Shown: positions 1 through 5,174 of the stretch, piece by piece
Layout: the number at the start of each line of letters is the position of its first letter
Position numbering within the stretch: position 1 is the stretch's first letter
DNA from: Candidatus Adlerbacteria bacterium RIFCSPHIGHO2_02_FULL_54_18
GTDB lineage: Bacteria > Patescibacteriota > Minisyncoccia > Phycocordibacterales > SBAW01
Length of the DNA: 11,146 nt
NCBI GenBank assembly: GCA_001775445.1
Contig: MEWV01000019.1
Span: forward strand, 1-11,146
Direction: 5' to 3'
The notes under the pieces: generated by a model
The model's database searches: none
The model's input: only the letters and a program-made list of their open reading frames with translations
Told to the model about the DNA's origin: nothing
Made by a program: the position numbers and the translations under genes

Positions 1-954
1 TATCACATGGTCTATAAAGTGCGACAAGCTGGCACCCGCCGCGCGGAGCGCCTTGGGGAGCAGGGACTCCTCGGTGAGTCCGACCGCCTGCGCACTGTTT
101 ATCTCAAGAAAGTAGATGCCTCTGCGCGACACTATAAAGTCCGACCGCGAAAAGTGCGCCGCGCCCACTAGCTGATGGGCGAGCACGGCCACGCGCTCTA
201 ACTCTGCCTTCTCAGCGTTTGAAAAGTTGCCCGGCACGCGCTCGGTTGTCTGACCGTTGTACTTGACCTCATAATCAAAAAAACGATTCGGCGGCGGAAT
301 GATTTCGACCGGCATCAGGGCATAGGTCTTTTGCCCGCGGAAGTCGTCTATCACCCCGACAGTCGCCTCTCTCCCCCGTATCATCTCTTCGACTAATACG
401 TCGGGGGACACTGCCGCGGCGTGCCGCAATGCCGCCGCAAGGGTATGAAAGCTGTCTGCCACGGCAACGCCCACCGAACTGCCGCCGACGACTGGTTTGA
501 CTATCGCCGGATGCGGCAGTGTCCGAAAAATCTCTATCGCGAGCGTTTCCTGCTCGTCTTCGTCTTGCGGCACAGACACCACTGTGCCGTGCGCCACCTT
601 TATGCCGTTTTGTGCCAGCAGGTCTTTGGTGCGCTGTTTATGGAACGCGAGCGCGGAGGCGGAGGCATCCGAACCGGTGTAGGGCACGCCGAGCGTGTCG
701 AGCACACGGTGGAGCCGTCCGTCCTCCCCGTACTCTCCGTGGAGCGCGTTCCACGCGACATCAACCTCAAAAAGCGCCTGCTCAGGCGGCACCGCGACCC
801 CGTGCAGGTGCCACTCTCCACCGCGCGATATAAAAATATCGCGCGGTTCATATTTTTGAGCGTCCATCTCGCGCAAGACGGTAGCTCCCGACTTAAGCGA
901 GACATCATACTCGCTGCTCGGCCCTCCCCGCAGTACCCCAACGACTGTGCGCAT
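1..954 (-). CDS. ddl: D-alanine--D-alanine ligase, C terminus cut by window edge
   Basis: Cytoplasmic ATP-dependent ligase that joins two D-alanines for peptidoglycan precursors. The frame is open from the ATG at 954 to base 1: 318 codons and no stop, so a short C-terminal tail lies outside the window. Family landmarks are visible: GGPSSEYDVSLKSG with Glu15, HGEYGEDG (72-79), PYTGS (91-95), the glycine loop VVGGSSVG (155-162), the EEMIRGREATVGV grasp region (189-201), KY 231-232, RSD 270-272 and the metal-binding pair Glu284/Asn286. The loop after Asn286 reads SAQAVGLT, where the family usually has a T-x-P-G-M/L-T type sequence, so it is longer and lacks the proline. The gene starts 7 bases after the uvrC stop, which makes it the third gene of a uvrA-uvrC-ddl operon. 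No strong ribosome site is visible before it. Identity is confident; the altered loop is the only oddity. Confidence 0.95.
   Translation of the reverse strand, partial: MRTVVGVLRGGPSSEYDVSLKSGATVLREMDAQKYEPRDIFISRGGEWHLHGVAVPPEQALFEVDVAWNALHGEYGEDGRLHRVLDTLGVPYTGSDASASALAFHKQRTKDLLAQNGIKVAHGTVVSVPQDEDEQETLAIEIFRTLPHPAIVKPVVGGSSVGVAVADSFHTLAAALRHAAAVSPDVLVEEMIRGREATVGVIDDFRGQKTYALMPVEIIPPPNRFFDYEVKYNGQTTERVPGNFSNAEKAELERVAVLAHQLVGAAHFSRSDFIVSRRGIYFLEINSAQAVGLTEESLLPKALRAAGASLSHFIDHVI
820..847. repeat. Perfect 12-bp inverted repeat inside ddl
   Basis: Arms 820-831 (ACCGCGCGATAT) and 836-847 are exact reverse complements around an AAAA loop. The repeat lies in codons for the R-D-I-F-I-S-R-G stretch of Ddl. 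This region is not visibly longer than in other Ddl proteins, so it may be chance codon choice rather than an inserted element. Confidence 0.8.
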
Positions 955-961
955 ATACAGA

Positions 962-2218
962 TTATATAACGAGGTTTCTGCGGCTCTTGTTACGGTGATA
1001 CCCAATGGCGAAGCGGTGCGCCTCGGCGTTGGCAAGCAAGATATCACGCTCCTTGCCTTTTATAAGAACAGTGTCACCGAGGATGTTGCGGGGGCGATGC
1101 TTTTCGTCCTTGACCACGCCCACTACCGGAATGCTCATACTATACTCGGCTAGCACACGCTTGGCCGCGTTTATCTGGGCACGCGCGCCGTCGACCACGA
1201 TAAGCCGCGGCAGAGGCCACTCGTCGTGTCCCAACCGCCGCGCAAGCACCTCGCGCAGCGCTCCTGCATCGTCGCCCGCTTTAGCGGTTTTGATTTTAAA
1301 TTTGCGGTACTGGCTCTTTTCGGCCGCGCCGTCTTCCACCACCACCATCACTCCCACGGCTGACGAGCCACGCAGGTGCGCACTGTCATACGCCTCGATG
1401 CGCATCGAGCGAGTAGCCCCGAGCGCTGTCGAGGGACCGCGATACTCATCTTTAATAAGCGAAATGTCCTGGATATGCTGCAGAGCATACAGTTGGCGTT
1501 GCAATTCTTTTGCCTCTTCGAATTCCTCTTTTTTTGCCGCGAGGCGCATCTCTCTGTTGAGAGCCGCAAGGAGCTGTTTCTTTTTGCCCTGGAACAGCAG
1601 CACTATGTGCCGCACCGTGCGGCGATACTCCTGTGCGGAAACAGCGCCGGCGCACACGCCAGGACACAACCCCAGCTGATAGTTGAAGCAGGGCCTCCCC
1701 TGTGTGGGCACGCAGGTGTCTCTGTAGGGGAAGATCTTGCGGACAATCTTCATCGCCTCCTTAAGTTGTGCCCCGTGCGGGAAAGGGCCAAAAATTTTGG
1801 TTGTTTTTAAGGACAGTTGGGAAAGAGAAGAACCTTTTTGTGCCAGCTCCTTCCCGCGTATGATGAGTACTCGTGGATATTCCTCTTTGGTGATTACTAC
1901 GTAATTAAAACTTTTGTCGTCTTTGAGGTCAGTATTCGCTTTCGGTTTATATGTTTTGATTAAGCTGGCTTCCAAGAGCAGGGCCTCGAGCACCGAGTCG
2001 GTGTGTCGCCACTCTATCTTTTGTGACTTCAGTACCATTTTTGCAATCAAAGGGCTTCTCACCTCGGCGATTTCGGAGACAAAATAGGAGCGGAGACGGT
2101 CGCGAAGCGAGGTGGCCTTGCCGATGTAGAGCACTTTTTTGTTCTTCCCCAAAAAAAAGTACACCCCGGGAGCATCCGGAATCCTCTTTTGCTTCTTTTT
2201 AAACTGATCGAGAGTCAT
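962..2218 (-). CDS. uvrC: Excinuclease ABC subunit C, short form without HhH domain
   Basis: Nuclease of nucleotide excision repair that cuts on both sides of a lesion after UvrB loading. Numbering from the ATG at 2218 (418 aa): GIY-YIG nuclease about 10-90 (GVYFFLG...VLYIGKA, Arg and Glu of the active site present); Cys169, Cys177, Cys185 and Cys189, matching the iron-sulfur cysteines known in E. coli UvrC; UVR (UvrB-binding) motif about 230-255 (EEFEEAKELQRQLYAL); RNase H-like nuclease about 273-412 with Asp278 (RIEAYDSAH), Asp316/317, Asp343 (IVVDGARAQ) and His401 (EAHRFA). It stops right after that domain, so the tandem helix-hairpin-helix domain of the usual 560-610 aa proteins is absent; ddl starts 7 bases on, so this is not a frameshift. 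A TTG at 2224 directly after the uvrA stop has an AAGGTG at better spacing (6 nt) and would add Met-Ala; I prefer ATG. Confidence 0.95.
   Translation of the reverse strand: MTLDQFKKKQKRIPDAPGVYFFLGKNKKVLYIGKATSLRDRLRSYFVSEIAEVRSPLIAKMVLKSQKIEWRHTDSVLEALLLEASLIKTYKPKANTDLKDDKSFNYVVITKEEYPRVLIIRGKELAQKGSSLSQLSLKTTKIFGPFPHGAQLKEAMKIVRKIFPYRDTCVPTQGRPCFNYQLGLCPGVCAGAVSAQEYRRTVRHIVLLFQGKKKQLLAALNREMRLAAKKEEFEEAKELQRQLYALQHIQDISLIKDEYRGPSTALGATRSMRIEAYDSAHLRGSSAVGVMVVVEDGAAEKSQYRKFKIKTAKAGDDAGALREVLARRLGHDEWPLPRLIVVDGARAQINAAKRVLAEYSMSIPVVGVVKDEKHRPRNILGDTVLIKGKERDILLANAEAHRFAIGYHRNKSRRNLVI
1410..1437 (-). repeat. CCCTCGACAG-type repeat copy in uvrC
   Basis: On the minus strand this stretch begins TCCCTCGACAGCGCTCGGGG and codes for P-S-T-A-L-G-A-T-R-S in the linker between the UVR motif and the nuclease domain. 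A related stretch (16 of 19 bases) occurs in uvrA at 4061-4084 in the same codon phase (P-S-T-G-L-G). It resembles the CTCGAC...GCTCGGG short repeats I recall from many environmental genomes. The linker is variable in UvrC, so insertion is inferred. A 16-base perfect palindrome, CTCGATGCGCATCGAG, lies next to it at 1394-1409. Confidence 0.5.
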
Positions 2219-2224
2219 AGCCAA

Positions 2225-4867
2225 CTAAAGCACCTTTTTGAGATACCTGCCTGTGTGAGAGTTTTTGTTGTTGGCCACCTCTTCCGGCGTCCCCTTGGCT
2301 ACCAGTGTGCCTCCTCCTACTCCTCCCTCCGGACCAAAGTCGAGCACATAGTCGGCCGACTTGATGATGTCCATATTATGCTCGATGAGCACCACGCTGT
2401 TCCCTGCCGCAACAAGACGATTCAATATGTCTATAAGTTTTTGCACGTCTTCGTAGTGTAAGCCGACAGTCGGCTCATCGAGCAAATATATCGTTTTTTG
2501 CAGATGAGGGCGGTAGAGCTCTGCGGATATTTTGACCCGCTGTGCCTCTCCTCCCGAAAGCGTCGTCGCCGATTGTCCAAGCTCGAGATAGCTAAGCCCC
2601 ACTTCGCCCAAGGTCTTTAGTCGGTCGTGTATCGCCGGAATATCTTTAAAGAACTCGAGTCCTTCCTCAACTGTCATCCGCAAAATATCGTAGATGCTTT
2701 TTTTATTGTACTTAACCTCGAGCGTCTCTTTGGTAAAGCGCTTTCCGTTGCAAATGTCGCAGGTGACATAGACCGTCGGGAGGAAGTGCATCTCAACCGC
2801 GATAAGGCCGTTGCCTTCGCACGCCTCACACCGGCCGCCGGCGCGCGACTGCGGCACGTTGAAGGAAAAGCGGCTCGCCTTCCACCCCCGCGCGCGGGCC
2901 TCGACCGTCTCGGCAAACAGCTCGCGGATAAAGGTAAACGACCCCGTATAGGTTGCGGGGTTGGAGCGCGGAGTGCGCCCTATCGGGGACTGGTCGATGA
3001 GTATCGCGCGGGAGAGATGTTCGGTGCCCTCAAATTTTGCTGCATTATGCGTCTTGGCGCTCCTATATTTTTTGTCGAACCGAGCGCGCAGATTTTCGTA
3101 TAAAATCTCATACAAAAACGACGACTTACCCGATCCGGACACTCCCGTTACCACAACCAGCCGCCCGAGCGGCAGCTCGACATCAAGATTTTTAATATTA
3201 AACACCGACCCGCCCTTAATTTTAAGTGATCCCTTGTCCTTTTCTCGCCTTGTGTCGGGCACCTGTATCGCCTTTTCGCCTCGCAAATATGCAAGCGTCA
3301 CCGAGCCGCTTTCGTTCTTTTTTGCCGTCAGGAGCTTCTCCAGCCAGCCCTCGGCGACAATGGTGCCGCCGTGTACGCCGGCACCCGGGCCTATATCCAC
3401 AAGATAGTCACCGGAGTAGATAGTATCCTCGTCATGCTCAACAACAATAATAGTATTGCCGAGGTCGCGCAGGTTCTGGAGCGTTGCAATCAGCCGCTCA
3501 TTGTCGCGCTGATGGAGCCCTATAGTCGGCTCGTCGAGCACATAGAGTGCGCCCACGAGGCCCGAACCGAGCTGTGAGGCAAGCCGTATGCGCTGCGCTT
3601 CGCCGCCGGAGAGCGTGCCTGCGCGGCGATTGAGCGTCAGGTAGTCGAGCCCCACGTCGAGCATAAACCGGAGCCGCGCGGTTATCTCCTTGACCACTGT
3701 TTTAGAGATCTCTTGCTCTTTCTTAGAAAGTTCAAGAGAGGTAAAAAAGGCGTAGGCATCGGCGATGGACTGATTTGTCACGTCGACAATATTCACACCC
3801 AAAAGTCGGACATCCGATGTCTGAAAGTCAGACATCGGATGTCTGACTTTGGTTGGAAGGAGGACATTAAGCGCCTCCGGCCGCAGGCGCGCGCCCTTGC
3901 ATACCGGACACGGCTCATCACTCCAAAAATGTTTGGTGCCGAGTCCGTTGCACTCCGGACACGCTCCGTGCGGCGAATTAAAAGAAAAGAGCCGCGGCTC
4001 CACTTCGGGGAAGGAAAATCCGTCATATGCGCACATAAACCTCGTCGACACTAGGCGCGTGCTCACCCCAAGACCTGTCGAGGGGTCGGGGGCCTCTATC
4101 TTGACCAAGCCGTCGGCCTCCTGCAGAGCGCGCTCGACCGCCTCGCCCAGACGCTCGAGCGCCGCCGCCTTGTTGTGCTTAAACTCGGAGAGCAAAATCT
4201 CATCAACGAGAGCGTCAATGTTGTGCTTTTTGTGCCGTGACAGCTCGACCCGCTCGCGCAAGGAGACGAGCGTGCCGTCTATCATCGCGCGCTCAAACCC
4301 TTTTGTAAGCAGGTCGTAGAGCAGTTGGTAGTACTCGCCCTTGCGGCCCACCACCACTGGCGCAAAAATACGCACCACTTCGTTGTTTATGTCGACTCCC
4401 ATCACTTTTTTTGTCTTTTTTGGAACGTGCGCGGCGACTGTTTGCACAACACTTTGGATTATTTCCTCGTTGCTGTGTTTTTTTATCTCGCGGGCGCACA
4501 CTAAGCAGTGCGGCTTCCCCACACGGGCATAGAGGATGCGGAGGTAGTCGTATATTTCGGTTATGGTCGCCACAGTTGAGCGCGGGTTGTTGCTCCGTGA
4601 TTTTTGGTCGATAGATATAGCGGGCGAGAGGCCAGTAATCTCCTCGACATCGGGCTTTTGCATTTGCCGGAGAAACTGCCGCGCATAAGCGGAGAGCGAC
4701 TCTATGTAGCGGCGCTGCCCTTCGGCAAAAATGGTGTCAAACGCAAGTGAGCTCTTGCCCGAGCCGGACAAACCCGTAAACACCACCATTTTGTTTCTGG
4801 GGATCTTTAAGTCGATATTTTTTAGGTTGTGGGTCTTAGCCCCTTTTATGTGAATATAATCCTCCAT
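2225..4867 (-). CDS. uvrA: Excinuclease ABC subunit A lacking the insertion domain
   Basis: Damage-sensing ATPase of nucleotide excision repair; a dimer that delivers UvrB to DNA. It has 880 residues against about 940-950 in the family. Seen: Walker A 1 GLSGSGKSS (32-40), UvrB-binding region about 115-255, signature LSGGEAQ (419-425), Walker B 1 YVLDEPT (442-448), Walker A 2 GVSGSGKSS (575-583), zinc module 2 with Cys680/683/703/706, signature 2 (770-776), Walker B 2 YLLDEPT (794-800) and a normal C-terminal end. Odd points: zinc module 1 has Cys279-x2-Asp282 in place of the first CxxC, though Cys303/Cys306 are kept. Only 13 residues separate CPEC (303-306) from CPVC (320-323), where other UvrAs carry an insertion domain of about 110 residues. 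Two repeat elements lie in frame, at residues about 260-275 and 338-356. First gene of uvrA-uvrC-ddl. Confidence 0.98.
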   Translation of the reverse strand: MEDYIHIKGAKTHNLKNIDLKIPRNKMVVFTGLSGSGKSSLAFDTIFAEGQRRYIESLSAYARQFLRQMQKPDVEEITGLSPAISIDQKSRSNNPRSTVATITEIYDYLRILYARVGKPHCLVCAREIKKHSNEEIIQSVVQTVAAHVPKKTKKVMGVDINNEVVRIFAPVVVGRKGEYYQLLYDLLTKGFERAMIDGTLVSLRERVELSRHKKHNIDALVDEILLSEFKHNKAAALERLGEAVERALQEADGLVKIEAPDPSTGLGVSTRLVSTRFMCAYDGFSFPEVEPRLFSFNSPHGACPECNGLGTKHFWSDEPCPVCKGARLRPEALNVLLPTKVRHPMSDFQTSDVRLLGVNIVDVTNQSIADAYAFFTSLELSKKEQEISKTVVKEITARLRFMLDVGLDYLTLNRRAGTLSGGEAQRIRLASQLGSGLVGALYVLDEPTIGLHQRDNERLIATLQNLRDLGNTIIVVEHDEDTIYSGDYLVDIGPGAGVHGGTIVAEGWLEKLLTAKKNESGSVTLAYLRGEKAIQVPDTRREKDKGSLKIKGGSVFNIKNLDVELPLGRLVVVTGVSGSGKSSFLYEILYENLRARFDKKYRSAKTHNAAKFEGTEHLSRAILIDQSPIGRTPRSNPATYTGSFTFIRELFAETVEARARGWKASRFSFNVPQSRAGGRCEACEGNGLIAVEMHFLPTVYVTCDICNGKRFTKETLEVKYNKKSIYDILRMTVEEGLEFFKDIPAIHDRLKTLGEVGLSYLELGQSATTLSGGEAQRVKISAELYRPHLQKTIYLLDEPTVGLHYEDVQKLIDILNRLVAAGNSVVLIEHNMDIIKSADYVLDFGPEGGVGGGTLVAKGTPEEVANNKNSHTGRYLKKVL
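3802..3850. repeat. In-frame GTCAGAC palindromic element in uvrA
   Basis: Bases 3824-3850 form a 27-base perfect palindrome: 13-base arms starting AAAGTCAGACATC around one G. It is preceded by a 22-base unit (3802-3823) that repeats 3824-3845 with two mismatches. The whole can also fold as 22-base arms (one mismatch) around a 5-base loop. On the minus strand it codes for K-V-R-H-P-M-S-D-F-Q-T-S-D-V-R-L-L in UvrA, just after the CPVC motif, where the family has only a short variable stretch. It shares its core and left-arm codon phase with the elements in uvrB and tgt. Confidence 0.9.
4046..4085 (-). repeat. CCCTCGACAG-type repeat copy in uvrA
   Basis: The minus strand starts CCCTCGACAGGTCTTGGGG and ends with TGTCGACGAGG, so the outer ends are roughly inverted (CCTCGACA against TGTCGACGAGG). 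It codes for D-P-S-T-G-L-G-V-S-T-R-L-V-S-T before the first zinc module. The first 19 bases match the uvrC copy at 16 positions in the same frame. Its position in a variable segment of UvrA suggests a short in-frame insertion, but this is inferred from memory of the family. Confidence 0.5.
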
Positions 4868-4937
4868 AATATTTTTTACTTCTGCATGTCTTCCGCACCC
4901 ACGCAGAAGCGCCCCCCGGTTACTCCGAGGGGTGGAT
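4868..4937 (-). promoter_or_regulatory. uvrA leader with competing stem-loops
   Basis: If transcription starts near 4938, the mRNA has a leader of about 70 nt. It contains CCCC-T-CGG / CCG-GGGG (a stem with one bulge, 4913-4932). It also contains CTTCTGC (4909-4903), which can pair either with GCGGAAG (4896-4890, one G-U) or with GCAGAAG (4885-4879, perfect). The two partners exclude each other. On DNA the two partner copies are 11 bp apart. No clear ribosome site precedes the ATG. A role in control is only inferred. Confidence 0.3.
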
Positions 4938-4944
4938 AACTAGC

Positions 4945-4953
4945 ATTGTAACA
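4945..4953 (-). promoter_or_regulatory. Candidate extended -10 promoter for uvrA operon
   Basis: The minus strand reads TGTTACAAT, a TGN extended -10 followed by TACAAT, in the divergent gap between uvrA and the small plus-strand gene. No good -35 box is visible at 17 bp. It would give a leader of about 70 nt before the uvrA ATG. No LexA-type operator was recognised. Confidence 0.4.
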
Positions 4954-4962
4954 TAATGGGGG

Positions 4963-4977
4963 TGTTAAAATGAGCGC
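4963..4977 (+). promoter_or_regulatory. Candidate leaderless promoter of the 62-aa membrane protein gene
   Basis: TGT-TAAAAT (4963-4971) is an extended -10 followed by exactly six bases (GAGCGC) and then the ATG at 4978. Transcription starting about seven bases past the -10 box would begin at or next to the A of the start codon. There is no -35 box and no ribosome site at usual distance. The same spacing occurs at both starts around 9944. Confidence 0.5.
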
Positions 4978-5166
4978 ATGAATAAATCATTGTTTGTGCG
5001 CGTGGCAACGGTCATCTTTACTATAGTGGGCTTGATGCACCTTTATCGCGCGTTTAATTCACTCCCGTTTAATGCGGCGGGGTGGGTGATCCCGGTCGAA
5101 GTGTCGTGGGTAGGAGGTGTAGCATTTTTACTGCTTGCCTACGCCGGCTATCGCCACTGGCGCTAG
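4978..5166 (+). CDS. Small two-helix membrane protein, function unknown
   Basis: A 62-residue protein with two predicted membrane helices, about residues 5-22 (VRVATVIFTIVGLMHLYR) and 41-57 (SWVGGVAFLLLAYAGY). They are joined by a short loop with N-A-A-G-W and P-V-E-V-S-W, and the tail is basic (RHWR). I recognise no enzymatic motif; similar short two-helix proteins are, from memory, common in CPR genomes. The codons read smoothly, and the gene has a promoter-like TGT-TAAAAT six bases before the ATG and a terminator hairpin over its stop, which supports it as a real, singly transcribed gene. The upstream ATG at 4970 meets TGA after three codons, so 4978 is the only usable start. Its TAG overlaps the uvrB stop in a shared CTAG. 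It sits alone between two minus-strand repair operons and is probably unrelated to repair. Confidence 0.75.
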   Translation: MNKSLFVRVATVIFTIVGLMHLYRAFNSLPFNAAGWVIPVEVSWVGGVAFLLLAYAGYRHWR

Positions 5167-5174
5167 CGTTTTTT
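5147..5174 (+). terminator. Intrinsic terminator of the small membrane gene, inside gene ends
   Basis: GCTA-T-CGCC (5147-5155), loop ACT, GGCG-C-TAGC (5159-5167) form a stem with one mismatch, followed by G and six T (5169-5174) and then a second T run. The hairpin includes the stop codon. The opposite strand of the T runs encodes the basic C-terminal tail (KTKTKKR) of UvrB. It works in one direction only; no T run follows on the minus strand. Confidence 0.6.

Noticed and set aside
245..256. GGTCAGACAACC in ddl as a further GTCAGAC element
   Set aside because: There is no matching inverted partner nearby, and the codons give an ordinary Ddl segment (N-G-Q-T-T-E) without extra length.
421..969. 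Open frame of 182 codons on the plus strand at the left end
   Set aside because: It is antisense to ddl, whose frame has continuous family similarity; the product has no recognisable features.
4868..4977. LexA/SOS operator before uvrA
   Set aside because: No CTG-N10-CAG or GAAC-N4-GTTC type site was found in the divergent gap.
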